From positions 1 to 64,000 of the forward strand of contig JUHI01000013.1 of NCBI GenBank assembly GCA_000799755.1: DNA of 64,000 nt, in the 5' to 3' direction. Below, one piece after another: positions 18,442 through 27,259 of the stretch. Made by a program: the position numbers and the translations under genes. Within the stretch, counting starts at the first letter, position 1, and every line of letters begins with the position of its first letter. The notes under the pieces are model-generated. The model saw nothing but the letters and a program-made list of their open reading frames with translations. It was not told the DNA's origin and made no database searches. The DNA is from Martinezella tropici (lineage in GTDB: Bacteria > Pseudomonadota > Alphaproteobacteria > Rhizobiales > Rhizobiaceae).

Positions 18442-19226
18442 CCCTGAAAGCCCGCGTCATCCCCTGCCTCGACGTCAAGGACGGCCGCGTCGTCAAGGGC
18501 GTCAACTTTCTCAATCTTGTCGATGCCGGCGATCCGGTCGAAGCCGCCAAGGCCTATGACGCCGCCGGTGCCGACGAGCTCTGCTTCCTCGATATCACCG
18601 CCTCCTCCGACAATCGCGACACCATCTTCGACGTTGTGGCACGTACGGCGGAACAATGCTTCATGCCTGTTACCGTCGGCGGCGGCGTGCGCGCTATCGC
18701 CGATATCCGCAAGCTGCTGCTCTGCGGCGCCGACAAGGTCTCGATCAACTCGGCGGCGGTCAACAATCCGGATTTCGTGGCCGAAGCGGCCGACAAGTTC
18801 GGCAACCAGTGCATCGTCGTTTCCATCGATGCGAAACGGCGGCGCACCGAGGCACTCGGCGGCGACAATATGAGCGCCTGGGAGATCTATACCCATGGCG
18901 GCCGCAACGCGACGGGCATCGATGCCGTCGATTTTGCCCGCAAGATGGTCGAGCGCGGCGCCGGCGAGCTGCTCGTCACCTCCATGGACCGCGACGGCAC
19001 CAAGGTCGGCTACGATCTGGAACTGACACGGGCGATTGCCGATGCGGTGCGCGTTCCCGTCATCGCGTCCGGCGGCGTCGGCGATCTCGACGATCTCGTT
19101 GCCGGCGTCAAAGAAGGTCATGCGACGGCCGTGCTTGCGGCATCGATCTTCCACTTCGGCACCTATTCGGTGGGCGAGGCAAAGCGCTACATGGCCGAGC
19201 GCGGCATTCCGATGCGGCTGGATTAG
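18438..19226 (+). CDS. hisF: Imidazole glycerol phosphate synthase, cyclase subunit
   Basis: A 262-aa TIM-barrel cyclase related to HisA. The catalytic residues are in IPCLDVKDGRVVKG (Asp11) and SMDRDGTK (second Asp). It works as a dimer with HisH. Length is near the usual 255-260. AGGAGG for the next gene hisE lies at 19225-19230, overlapping the hisF stop. Confidence 0.97.
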   Translation: MTLKARVIPCLDVKDGRVVKGVNFLNLVDAGDPVEAAKAYDAAGADELCFLDITASSDNRDTIFDVVARTAEQCFMPVTVGGGVRAIADIRKLLLCGADKVSINSAAVNNPDFVAEAADKFGNQCIVVSIDAKRRRTEALGGDNMSAWEIYTHGGRNATGIDAVDFARKMVERGAGELLVTSMDRDGTKVGYDLELTRAIADAVRVPVIASGGVGDLDDLVAGVKEGHATAVLAASIFHFGTYSVGEAKRYMAERGIPMRLD

Positions 19227-19239
19227 GAGGCAGCGAGCG

Positions 19240-19554
19240 ATGAGCGGATTTACCCTTTCCGACCTCGAAAAAATCGTCGAGGAACGCTCCAAGGCCTCGC
19301 CGGACCAATCCTGGACGGCGAAGCTCTTTGCGGCCGGGCAGCCGAAAGCCGCCAAGAAACTCGGCGAGGAGGCAATCGAGGCCGTGATGGCCGCTGTTGT
19401 CAACGATCGAGACAACCTCACCTATGAGGCCGCCGATCTGCTATATCATCTTTTGGTCGTATTGAAGATTGCGGGCATTCCGTTAGAGAATGTCATGGGT
19501 GAGCTCGAAAGGCGCACCTCACAATCCGGCCTTCAGGAAAAGGCCAGCCGGTAA
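19240..19554 (+). CDS. hisE: Phosphoribosyl-ATP pyrophosphatase
   Basis: A 104-aa MazG-fold pyrophosphatase, step 2 of histidine synthesis. The family helices are visible as KKLGEEAIEAVMAA and YEAADLLYHLLV, with the metal-binding Glu and Asp residues. I chose ATG 19240 because a perfect AGGAGG (19225-19230) is 9 bases upstream. It is monofunctional; hisI is not in the window. coaA follows 7 bases after the stop. Confidence 0.95.
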   Translation: MSGFTLSDLEKIVEERSKASPDQSWTAKLFAAGQPKAAKKLGEEAIEAVMAAVVNDRDNLTYEAADLLYHLLVVLKIAGIPLENVMGELERRTSQSGLQEKASR

Positions 19555-19561
19555 GAACGCG

Positions 19562-20557
19562 ATGACGATAGCGACCAAGAGCGAGCCCGCGCCCGAAACT
19601 CTCGATATTTTTGAGGCGAAAGCCTATTCGCCCTATTATTTCTTCTCTTCGGAAGAATGGGCGAAATTCCGGGCGGACACGCCGCTAACGCTGACATCTG
19701 ACGAAGTGAAGCGGTTGCGCTCGATGGGCGACCCGATTGATCTTGACGAGGTCCGGCGCATCTATCTGTCGCTGTCGCGACTTCTGTCCTCGCATGTGGA
19801 ATCCTCGCAGATCCTGTTCGAGCAGCGCAATCGCTTCCTCAGCCTCTCCGATGTCGCGAAGACGCCCTTCGTCATCGGCATTGCCGGTTCGGTCGCGGTC
19901 GGAAAATCCACCACGGCCCGTATCCTGAAGGAGTTGCTGGGTCGCTGGCCATCGAGCCCGAAGGTCGATCTGGTCACGACGGACGGCTTTCTCTATCCGA
20001 ACGCCGAATTGCAGCGCCGCAACCTGATGCAGCGCAAGGGCTTTCCGGAAAGCTACGATACGGCCGCGCTGCTGCGCTTCCTCTCGGCGATCAAAGCCGG
20101 CCAGCCCAATGTGCAGGCGCCCTCTTACTCGCATCTTGTCTATGACGTGCTGCCGAACGAGTTCAAGACGGTCGACCGCCCGGACATCCTGATCTTCGAA
20201 GGCATCAACGTACTGCAGTCGCGCCATTTGCCGGCCGACGGCAAGATCGTGCCGATGGTCTCGGATTTCTTCGATTTCTCGATCTATATCGATGCCGAGG
20301 AACAGCAGATCCATAACTGGTACGTCGCCCGCTTCATGCGGCTGCGCGAGACCGCCTTCCGCGACCCCAACTCCTTCTTCCACCGTTACGCGTCGATCAG
20401 CGAGGAGGAAGCGCTGGCGATTGCCGAGGGGCTCTGGAAGAACATCAACCTGAAGAACCTGCGCCAGAACATCCTGCCGACGCGCCCGCGCGCCGACCTC
20501 ATCCTGCAGAAGGGCAAGAACCATCTGATCGAACAGGTTGCGCTCAGAAAGCTCTGA
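19562..20557 (+). CDS. coaA: Type I pantothenate kinase
   Basis: A 331-aa bacterial type I PanK, first step of coenzyme A synthesis. The P-loop is GSVAVGKST, followed by family motifs VTTDGFLYPN, RKGFPESYD and YSHLVYDV. I chose ATG 19562, which begins MTIATKSEPAPETL and matches the expected length; the open frame extends upstream into hisE but that start (19490) would overlap the gene. It lies 7 bases after hisE and is probably co-transcribed with it. It ends 3 bases before the convergent alkB stop, with no room for a separate terminator. Confidence 0.95.
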   Translation: MTIATKSEPAPETLDIFEAKAYSPYYFFSSEEWAKFRADTPLTLTSDEVKRLRSMGDPIDLDEVRRIYLSLSRLLSSHVESSQILFEQRNRFLSLSDVAKTPFVIGIAGSVAVGKSTTARILKELLGRWPSSPKVDLVTTDGFLYPNAELQRRNLMQRKGFPESYDTAALLRFLSAIKAGQPNVQAPSYSHLVYDVLPNEFKTVDRPDILIFEGINVLQSRHLPADGKIVPMVSDFFDFSIYIDAEEQQIHNWYVARFMRLRETAFRDPNSFFHRYASISEEEALAIAEGLWKNINLKNLRQNILPTRPRADLILQKGKNHLIEQVALRKL

Positions 20558-20560
20558 GGA

Positions 20561-21169
20561 TCAGGGCTGGACACGCCGGAGGGTCAGATTGATCCGCCCG
20601 CCGTTCTTCAGCAATGTCGAAGTTGTCGGATAGATGCGGTCGACGCCATGGAAGCACAGCCTGCCCTCGCCGCCGAGAACGACGATATCGCCGCTCGCAA
20701 GCTTGAAAGATAGCGTGCGATCATTGCGGTTGAGGCCGCCGACGCGAAAGAGGCAGGTGTTCCCGAGCGAGACCGATAACACAGGTGCGTTGAGATCCTG
20801 CTCGTCGCGATCCTGATGCAGGCCCATGCGGGCATCGTCGCCATAAAAATTGACGAGACAGGCTTCGGGCGGTTTTTCATAGCCCGCTATATCGCGCCAG
20901 AAATCGAGCAATTGCTTCGGCATGGCCGGCCATGGGCGGCCGGTGACGGGATGCGTCGGCTGGTAACGATAGCCACGCTGTTTGTCCGTGACCCAGCCGA
21001 GCGAGCCGCAATTGGTCATCCGCACCGACATTTCCTTACCGGTGCCGGGCATGACCGGCGTGAACAGCGGCGCGTCGGCCACGACGGCGCGGATCGCCTC
21101 GAAGAGCGCCTCCTGCGCGGGGCGATCGAGATAACCGGGCAGATGGCGAATTCCGTTCGGGAGCTGCAT
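20561..21169 (-). CDS. alkB: Alpha-ketoglutarate-dependent DNA dealkylase AlkB
   Basis: A 202-aa Fe(II)/2-oxoglutarate dioxygenase that repairs 1-methyladenine and 3-methylcytosine. The iron ligands are His118 and Asp120 (LHQDRDE) and His174 (CFHGVDR). The 2-oxoglutarate-binding arginines are Arg192 and Arg198 (GGRINLTLRR). Length is typical. It is convergent with coaA and stands alone; the E. coli ada gene partner is not present. Confidence 0.94.
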   Translation of the reverse strand: MQLPNGIRHLPGYLDRPAQEALFEAIRAVVADAPLFTPVMPGTGKEMSVRMTNCGSLGWVTDKQRGYRYQPTHPVTGRPWPAMPKQLLDFWRDIAGYEKPPEACLVNFYGDDARMGLHQDRDEQDLNAPVLSVSLGNTCLFRVGGLNRNDRTLSFKLASGDIVVLGGEGRLCFHGVDRIYPTTSTLLKNGGRINLTLRRVQP

Positions 21170-21227
21170 TTTTGTTTCCTGATGGTGCGGGTCAGAGGGG
21201 GATGCCGTCGCCGCGCTTTGGTAAATG

Positions 21228-21363
21228 GCCCCTCACCCCAACCCTCTCCCTGCTCGCGGGGCGAGGGAGTCTAATCTGCCTCTAACCAGCCACTCAAGAG
21301 CGTCTGTGTTTCACGCTGTCGTCCCTTCTCCCCGCTCGCGGGGAGAAGGCTAGGATGAGGGGC
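21228..21363. repeat. Rhizobial intergenic repeat, family C, copy 1
   Basis: The element begins GCCCCTCACCCCAACCCTCTCCC and ends GGATGAGGGGCC, so its ends are inverted repeats. Inside are two hairpins, one around CTCGCGGGGCGAGGG and one CTTCTCCCCGCTCGCGGGGAGAAG. A second copy lies at 47549-47683. It fills the gap between alkB and arfB. Confidence 0.7.
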
Positions 21364-21450
21364 CACGCAGATAGCATCCACGAAATCGAACTCGCCTGAC
21401 CATCATCAACCTCGCCCAATCGAACCAAAGCCGCCACCCGAAAAGCGAGT

Positions 21451-21885
21451 TTAGTCGCCGCCGACCTTGCCGCGCATCTTCTTGACTTCGGAACGCCCGG
21501 ATTTCTCCTTCAGCCGGCGCTCGATCGAGCCCTTTGTCGGCTTGGTCTTTCTGCGCGGCGGCGGCGGCGGGGCGGCAGCTTCAAGGATCAGCTCTTTCAG
21601 CCGCTCGCGTGCATCCTCGCGGTTGCGGTCCTGGCTGCGAAAGCGGCTGGCCTCGATCAGCAGCACACCTTCCTTGGAGACGCGGCGGCCGGCAAGTCTG
21701 ATGGCGTTGGCCTTGACACGCTCCGTCAGCGATGGGGAATTCTGGACATTGAAGAATAGCTGGACCGCAGTTGCGACCTTGTTGACGTTCTGACCGCCCG
21801 GGCCGCCCGCCAGAACGAACTGTTCCGTCAGCTCCCAGCCGGCGATCGTAATCCGGTCGTTGATGTAAAGCGCTTCGCTGGCCAT
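21451..21885 (-). CDS. arfB: Alternative ribosome-rescue factor / peptidyl-tRNA hydrolase ArfB
   Basis: A 144-aa class I release-factor-like protein with a GGQ motif at residues 30-32 (AGGPGGQNVNKV) and no codon-recognition domain. The basic C-terminal tail (RRLKEKSGRSEVKKMRGK) is the part that enters the empty mRNA channel in ArfB (YaeJ). It frees ribosomes stalled without a stop codon. Length and layout fit the family. It is a single gene flanked by repeat elements. Confidence 0.93.
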   Translation of the reverse strand: MASEALYINDRITIAGWELTEQFVLAGGPGGQNVNKVATAVQLFFNVQNSPSLTERVKANAIRLAGRRVSKEGVLLIEASRFRSQDRNREDARERLKELILEAAAPPPPPRRKTKPTKGSIERRLKEKSGRSEVKKMRGKVGGD

Positions 21886-21957
21886 GATCTTCTCCGCGCC
21901 TGTCGAGGTCGGTGAACATCCGGCTGAAGCCGCGTCGCCGCTCTATCGTCAGTCTAG

Positions 21958-22005
21958 GCAATTCCAAGCGGAAAACCGCCGAGCACTTTTCCTGAAATCG
22001 CTCTA
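21958..22005 (-). repeat. Rhizobial intergenic palindromic repeat, family A, copy 2
   Basis: On the minus strand this reads TAGAGCGATTTCAGGAAAAG, then GGCGGTTTTCCG and TTGGAATTGC. It aligns along its length with the copy at 5096-5145, with about ten differences by eye. Confidence 0.65.
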
Positions 22006-22043
22006 TTCCACATTGCATTGCGCTTGAAAACATCCCGTGGAAC

Positions 22044-22073
22044 GAAAAACCCGGCGGATTGGCCGCCGGGTTT
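22044..22073 (-). terminator. Rho-independent terminator of pckA
   Basis: On the minus strand the perfect stem AAACCCGGCGG/CCGCCGGGTTT has a short loop and is followed by a T run. It lies about 30 bases after the pckA stop. Confidence 0.88.
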
Positions 22074-22101
22074 CACGTGAGTCATTGCTGTTGCGAAAAA
22101 T

Positions 22102-23712
22102 CTACTCCGCAGCGACCGGCATGCCTGGGGCCGCATCGCGGACGTTACCGTCCACATGATCCTCGAATTTCGCGAAGTTGGTGACGAACATCTGTACCAG
22201 CTTCTTGGCCTGCGCATCGTAGGCGTCGCCATCGGCCCAGGTGGAGCGCGGGTCGAGGATGGCCGTATCGACGCCTTCGACCGCGACCGGAACCGCAAAG
22301 CCGAAATTCGCGTCCGTGCGGAACTCGACATTATCGAGATCGCCCTTGAGAGCGGCTGCGAGCAGCGCGCGCGTCGCCTTGATCGGCATGCGGCTTCCCT
22401 TGCCGTAGGCGCCGCCGGTCCAGCCGGTGTTGACCAGCCAGCAACGGGCGCCGTGACGGGCAATCAGCTCCTTGAGCAGGTTGCCGTATTCCGTCGGATG
22501 ACGCGGCATGAAGGGAGCGCCGAAGCAGGTCGAGAAGGTTGCTTCCGGCTCGACGACGCCCTTTTCCGTGCCGGCGACCTTGGCGGTGTAGCCGGACAGG
22601 AAGTGGTACATCGCCTGATCCGGCGTCAGCTTCGCAATCGGCGGCATGACGCCGAAGGCATCGGCCGTCAGCATGATGATCGTTTCGGGATGGCCCGTGA
22701 TGCCGGATTCCGACGCATTCGGGATGAAATGCAGCGGGTAGGCGCTGCGGGTGTTTTCCGTCAGCGAACCGTCGTCGAGATCCGGCCGGCCATGCTCGTC
22801 GAGCACGACGTTTTCCAGCACGGTGCCGAAACGGCGGGTCGTCTCGTAGATTTCCGGCTCGGCCTCGGCCGATAGGCGGATGGTCTTGGCGTAGCAGCCG
22901 CCTTCGAAATTGAAGATGCCGTTTTCGCCCCAGCCATGCTCGTCGTCGCCGATGAGCGTGCGGGTCGGATCGGCCGAGAGCGTCGTCTTGCCGGTGCCCG
23001 ACAGGCCGAAGAAGATCGCCGCATCGCCTTCGGGGCCGACGTTTGCCGAGCAGTGCATCGGCATGACGCCGCGCTCCGGCAGCATGTAGTTCAGCGCCGT
23101 GAACACGGATTTCTTCATTTCGCCGGCATAGGAGGTACCGCCGATTAGGACGATGCCGTTGACGAAGTCGCAGGCGATCACCGTTTCCGTGCGGCAGCCA
23201 TAGCGCTCGGGATCGGCGCGGAAGCTCGGCAGGTCGATGATCGTCAGCTTCGGCACGAAGCCTTCGAGCGTCGAGCGCTCAGGGCGGATCAGCAGATTGC
23301 GGATGAACAGGGAGTGCCAGGCGAATTCGGTGATGACGCGCGTCGGCAGCGCATATTCGGCATCGGCGCCGCCGATCAGGTCTTGAACGAACAGGTCCTT
23401 GCCACGAGCATGCGCCAGCATGTCTTCATGCAGCAGCGCAAAATGCTCCGGCGACATCGGCTTGTTGTTGTCCCACCAGATCTGGTCCTCGGTGGTAGCG
23501 TCGCGCACGACGAACTTGTCTTTCGGGGAACGGCCGGTGTGCTGTCCAGTGATGGCTCTCAGCGCGCCATCGGCGGTCAGATCGGCCTCACGACGGCGAA
23601 TCGCCTCCTCATAAAGATGGGCTGCCATCAGGTTGTAACGCACACTGGCGGCGGCTCCCAGGCCGATCGATCCCAGTTCGGTTGCGGGATTGCGAACGCC
23701 GAATTGCTCCAT
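22102..23712 (-). CDS. pckA: Phosphoenolpyruvate carboxykinase (ATP)
   Basis: A 536-aa ATP-type PEPCK, the gluconeogenic step from oxaloacetate to PEP. The Walker A is GLSGTGKTTLS. Other family motifs are GTSYAGEMKKS and GEN-GIFNFEGGCYAK. The start is ATG 23712, with AGGA about 8 bases upstream. In rhizobia the enzyme is needed for growth on dicarboxylates, and in S. meliloti it is controlled by the LacI/GalR-type regulator PckR. Two operator-like palindromes lie upstream (23822-23865). The gene is divergent from chvI across 333 bases. Confidence 0.96.
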   Translation of the reverse strand: MEQFGVRNPATELGSIGLGAAASVRYNLMAAHLYEEAIRRREADLTADGALRAITGQHTGRSPKDKFVVRDATTEDQIWWDNNKPMSPEHFALLHEDMLAHARGKDLFVQDLIGGADAEYALPTRVITEFAWHSLFIRNLLIRPERSTLEGFVPKLTIIDLPSFRADPERYGCRTETVIACDFVNGIVLIGGTSYAGEMKKSVFTALNYMLPERGVMPMHCSANVGPEGDAAIFFGLSGTGKTTLSADPTRTLIGDDEHGWGENGIFNFEGGCYAKTIRLSAEAEPEIYETTRRFGTVLENVVLDEHGRPDLDDGSLTENTRSAYPLHFIPNASESGITGHPETIIMLTADAFGVMPPIAKLTPDQAMYHFLSGYTAKVAGTEKGVVEPEATFSTCFGAPFMPRHPTEYGNLLKELIARHGARCWLVNTGWTGGAYGKGSRMPIKATRALLAAALKGDLDNVEFRTDANFGFAVPVAVEGVDTAILDPRSTWADGDAYDAQAKKLVQMFVTNFAKFEDHVDGNVRDAAPGMPVAAE

Positions 23713-24045
23713 CACTTTTTCCTCTACAAAGGGGCTTGGCCGTTAGAACTGTCTAAAGCGTAGAGGGCTCCTTTTAAAAGCACAAGAGCGAGAAGCAAAA
23801 AATGTTTAATGATATCAGGTATTTAATCGATTTAAATAAATTTCGATAATTTTAAATCGTTTGAATGGAGGAAGGCGAGACGTTTCGTCGCACAACTAAT
23901 GCGCAAGGGTTTTGCGCCGCGACAATCCTCCCCTTTATCTTTGCCACAATTTGTTCCACCTTTATCCCCATAAGCGCGCCAGGTTACCGCCGACCGAGCT
24001 GGCAGACCGCCTGGGCTGGATTCCAAATCCGGGAGACGCGCACTG
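23713..24045. other. Divergent intergenic region between pckA and chvI
   Basis: The 333-base gap has an unusually AT-rich core (about 23795-23870) in a GC-rich genome. It holds the two LacI-type operator candidates described separately. The promoters of both genes must lie here. GGGAG before the chvI ATG 24046 and AGGA before pckA are the ribosome binding sites. Confidence 0.6.
23822..23865. promoter_or_regulatory. Two LacI/GalR-type operator candidates upstream of pckA
   Basis: Two 14-base sites fit the palindromic pattern TTNAANCGNTTNAA: TTTAATCGATTTAA at 23822-23835 and TTAAATCGTTTGAA at 23852-23865. Their centres are exactly 30 bases apart, close to three helical turns. A central CG flanked by A/T arms is the usual LacI-family operator form. 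They start 110 bases upstream of the pckA ATG. PckR is the obvious candidate ligand, by inference. Confidence 0.55.
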
Positions 24046-24798
24046 ATGACGGAGACGAATACCATGTTGACAATCGCGCTCGTTGACGACGACCGCAATA
24101 TCCTGACTTCCGTATCGATTGCCTTGGAAGCAGAGGGATATAAGGTAGAGACCTATACGGACGGAGCCTCGGCGCTGGACGGCCTGCTTGCCCGGCCGCC
24201 GCAACTGGCGATCTTCGATATCAAGATGCCCCGCATGGACGGCATGGAGCTCTTGCGCCGCCTGCGCCAGAAATCCGATATACCGGTGATCTTCCTGACC
24301 TCGAAGGATGAGGAAATCGACGAACTCTTTGGCCTGAAGATGGGTGCCGACGACTTCATCACCAAGCCGTTCTCGCAGCGTTTGCTCGTCGAGCGCGTCA
24401 AGGCGGTGCTCCGCCGCGCCTCGGCTCGCGAAGCCGCGAATGCCGCTGGCGGCGCCAATGCCGCTGCAAAGCCGGGCGCCACGCAGCAGGCCCGCTCGCT
24501 GGAGCGCGGTCAACTCGTCATGGACCAGGAACGCCACACCTGCACCTGGAAGGGCGAACCGGTAACGCTGACCGTCACCGAATTCCTCATCCTGCATTCG
24601 CTGGCGCAGCGCCCCGGCGTGGTCAAGAGCCGCGACGCCCTGATGGACGCGGCCTACGACGAGCAGGTCTATGTCGACGACCGCACGATCGACAGCCACA
24701 TCAAGCGGCTGCGCAAGAAATTCAAGATGGTCGACCTCGATTTTGATATGATCGAGACGCTGTATGGCGTCGGCTATCGCTTCCGCGAGGCTGCCTAG
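24046..24798 (+). CDS. chvI: Response regulator ChvI
   Basis: A 250-aa OmpR/PhoB-type regulator. The receiver has acidic residues DDD at 14-16, phosphoacceptor Asp58 (FDIKMPRMDG), Thr and Lys (LTSKDEE, ITKPFS). The C-terminal winged helix has DRTIDSHIKRLRKK and ends GVGYRFREA. ATG 24046 and ATG 24064 both have upstream GGAG; I took the longer form (MTETNTMLTIALV). ChvI with ChvG controls exopolysaccharide, motility, acid response and host interaction in Agrobacterium and Sinorhizobium. The TAG stop is the first triplet of a repeat element. chvG follows after 149 bases. Confidence 0.96.
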   Translation: MTETNTMLTIALVDDDRNILTSVSIALEAEGYKVETYTDGASALDGLLARPPQLAIFDIKMPRMDGMELLRRLRQKSDIPVIFLTSKDEEIDELFGLKMGADDFITKPFSQRLLVERVKAVLRRASAREAANAAGGANAAAKPGATQQARSLERGQLVMDQERHTCTWKGEPVTLTVTEFLILHSLAQRPGVVKSRDALMDAAYDEQVYVDDRTIDSHIKRLRKKFKMVDLDFDMIETLYGVGYRFREAA

Positions 24799-24905
24799 AG
24801 CCGGATGATCTTGGGTCTGGCCGACCCAAGATCTCAATCCGCTCCGGTGGCAAATTGAGAGCATGATGTCGTCCGAAGGCCCCTCATACTTTCGGCATCA
24901 TGCTC
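24796..24905 (+). repeat. Rhizobial intergenic palindromic repeat, family B, copy 1
   Basis: The element starts TAGAGCCGGATGATC and contains two hairpins. The first is GATCTTGGGTC/GACCCAAGATC with a 5-base loop (24807-24833), the second GAGCATGATG/CATCATGCTC. A matching copy is at 29862-29975. The first three bases are the chvI stop codon, and the element fills most of the chvI-chvG gap. The hairpins could lower or stabilise chvG mRNA. Confidence 0.7.
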
Positions 24906-24947
24906 GAATAGTTAACTGGACCATGCGGCTGAGAATGGAATAAGAGC

Positions 24948-26786
24948 ATGCGAACGGGGTCGCGGAGCCCGTTCTTCGAAAGGGCCGTTGGCTTGGCACA
25001 GCTGGTGCAGGACAGAGACATAGACGACTCGGAAAGCCCGAGCGGCGCTCGACCCGCGCGCCGCCGCTGGACTCATCCGTTCGTTCTGATCCGCCGCATC
25101 TTCGGCAATGCCGTCTTTTCGAGCCTGACGCGGCGCATCCTGTTCTTCAATCTTGCCGCCCTCGTCGTGCTTGTCGGCGGCATTCTCTATCTTAACCAGT
25201 TCCGCGAGGGCCTGATCGATGCCCGCGTCGAGAGCCTGCTGACGCAGGGCGAGATCATCGCCGGCGCCGTTTCCGCTTCGGCATCGGTCGACACGAACTC
25301 CATCACCATCGATCCCCAGAAGCTCCTGGAGCTGCAGGCCGGCCAGAGCATCACACCCGTTCCGAACGACGAGGATCTCGAGTTCCCGATCGATCCGGAA
25401 AAGGTGGCGCCCGTCTTGACGCGGCTGATCTCGCCGACGCGGACCCGCGCCCGCATCTTCGACGCCGATGCCAACCTTTTGCTCGACAGCCGCCACCTCT
25501 ATTCCCGCGGCCAGGTGCTGCGCTACGACCTGCCCCCCGTCGACGACGAGAAGCAGAGCTGGTCCGACTGGTTCAGTGGGTTGCTCAACAAGATGCTGCA
25601 GCCGGGCAACCTGCCTGTTTACAAGGAAGCGCCCGGAGGTGACGGCTCGATCTATCCGGAAGTCATGAACGCGCTGACCGGCGTGCGCGGCGCGGTCGTC
25701 CGCACCACCGAAAAAGGCGAGCTGATCGTTTCCGTCGCGGTGCCCATCCAACGCTTCCGCGCCGTTCTCGGCGTCCTGCTGCTCTCGACCCAAGCCGGCG
25801 ACATCGACAAGATCGTCCATGCCGAGCGCCTGGCGATCATGCGCGTCTTCGGCGTCGCGACGCTCGTCAACGTCGTGCTGTCGCTGCTTTTGTCCTCCAC
25901 GATCGCCAACCCGCTACGCCGGCTCTCGGCCGCCGCCATCCGGGTGCGCCGCGGCGGGGCGAAGGAACGCGAGGAAATCCCGGACTTTTCCGCCCGCCAG
26001 GACGAGATCGGCAACCTTTCGATTGCCCTGCGCGACATGACCTCTGCACTCTATGACCGCATCGATGCGATCGAAAGTTTCGCGGCCGATGTCAGCCACG
26101 AGCTGAAAAACCCGCTGACATCGCTGCGCAGCGCCGTCGAGACGCTACCGCTTGCCAAAAGCGACGATTCGAAGAAGCGGCTGATGGACGTGATCCAGCA
26201 CGATGTTCGCCGCCTCGACCGCCTGATCAGCGATATCTCCGACGCATCGCGCCTCGATGCCGAGCTTGCCCGCTCCGATGCCAGGTCGCTGGATATGGAA
26301 GTGCTGCTGCGCGACATGATCGAGATTTCGAGACAGGTCGGACACAGCAAGAAAGCGGTCGAGATCGAATATATCGTCGACCGCAAACAGGGCAACAAGG
26401 CGAAGTTCACGGTCGACGGCCATGATCTCCGTATCGGCCAGATCGTCACCAATCTCATCGAGAACGCCCGCTCCTTCGTTGCGAAGGAAACCGGCAAGAT
26501 CACCGTACGGCTGACGCGGACGCGGACACGCTGCGTCATCTATATCGAGGACAATGGTCCCGGCATCCAGGCCGAGAACATCGACCGCATCTTCGAGCGC
26601 TTCTATACCGACCGACCGGAATCCGAAGGGTTCGGACAGAATTCCGGCCTTGGCCTTTCGATCAGCCGGCAGATCGCCGAGGCGCATGGCGGGTCGCTGC
26701 GCGCCGAAAACATCATCGACGGCGATGGCGCGACGCTGCTTGGCGCCCGCTTCATCCTGTCGCTGCCGGCCAAGACGCCGGCGTGA
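24948..26786 (+). CDS. chvG: Sensor histidine kinase ChvG (ExoS)
   Basis: A 612-aa membrane kinase. A cytoplasmic N-terminal tail of about 60 residues leads to one membrane helix (ILFFNLAALVVLVGGILYL), a periplasmic domain of about 230 residues, a second helix (VATLVNVVLSLLLSSTIA), a HAMP segment, His384 in DVSHELKNPLTSL and an ATP-binding domain (EDNGPG, GLGLS). In S. meliloti the periplasmic repressor ExoR holds it inactive. The partner is ChvI, encoded upstream. The stop overlaps a possible GTG start of hprK, so the whole cluster to HPr may be one unit. Confidence 0.96.
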   Translation: MRTGSRSPFFERAVGLAQLVQDRDIDDSESPSGARPARRRWTHPFVLIRRIFGNAVFSSLTRRILFFNLAALVVLVGGILYLNQFREGLIDARVESLLTQGEIIAGAVSASASVDTNSITIDPQKLLELQAGQSITPVPNDEDLEFPIDPEKVAPVLTRLISPTRTRARIFDADANLLLDSRHLYSRGQVLRYDLPPVDDEKQSWSDWFSGLLNKMLQPGNLPVYKEAPGGDGSIYPEVMNALTGVRGAVVRTTEKGELIVSVAVPIQRFRAVLGVLLLSTQAGDIDKIVHAERLAIMRVFGVATLVNVVLSLLLSSTIANPLRRLSAAAIRVRRGGAKEREEIPDFSARQDEIGNLSIALRDMTSALYDRIDAIESFAADVSHELKNPLTSLRSAVETLPLAKSDDSKKRLMDVIQHDVRRLDRLISDISDASRLDAELARSDARSLDMEVLLRDMIEISRQVGHSKKAVEIEYIVDRKQGNKAKFTVDGHDLRIGQIVTNLIENARSFVAKETGKITVRLTRTRTRCVIYIEDNGPGIQAENIDRIFERFYTDRPESEGFGQNSGLGLSISRQIAEAHGGSLRAENIIDGDGATLLGARFILSLPAKTPA

Positions 26787-26794
26787 GCGGCCGC

Positions 26795-27259
26795 ATGACC
26801 GGCGAAACAACCAACATTCATGCAACTGCGATCGTCATCGGCAAGACGGGCCTTTTGTTTCTCGGCCCTTCGGGCAGCGGCAAATCCGCCCTCGCCTTCT
26901 CCTGTCTGGCGGCGGCAAGACCGCTCGGTCTCGCCGCGAAGCTGATTGCGGACGATCGCGTGCTGATTTCCAGGCACGATGGCTCGGTGATTGCCGAATG
27001 CCCGCCGTCCATCGCTGGCCTGATGGAAATCCGCTACACGGGAATCGTTCGCCTGCCTTATGCTTCGCGGGGCGAAATGCACTTCGCCATTCGCCCTGTC
27101 GACCCGACAACGGCGGAGAGAATGCCACCCGAAGACGAGTGGATCGATATTACCGCATCCGCAAGGTTGCCGTTGATCCGCTTGTCCGCAACCTCGGCGA
27201 ATCCGCTCGCCATAATAATGGCGAAAATCGGCGCGAGTTTCGATGAATCGGCCATTTAG
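26795..27259 (+). CDS. hprK: HPr kinase/phosphorylase, short alphaproteobacterial form
   Basis: A 154-aa protein equal to the C-terminal kinase domain of HprK only. The P-loop is GPSGSGKS (24-31), followed by ADDRV. The N-terminal domain of the Firmicute enzyme is absent, as is typical in alphaproteobacteria. It phosphorylates HPr on serine and reverses this. A GTG at 26783 overlapping the chvG stop is an alternative start; I prefer ATG 26795 (MTGETTNIHATAI). It lies between chvG and the EIIA gene, linking envelope sensing to PTS regulation. Confidence 0.9.
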   Translation: MTGETTNIHATAIVIGKTGLLFLGPSGSGKSALAFSCLAAARPLGLAAKLIADDRVLISRHDGSVIAECPPSIAGLMEIRYTGIVRLPYASRGEMHFAIRPVDPTTAERMPPEDEWIDITASARLPLIRLSATSANPLAIIMAKIGASFDESAI

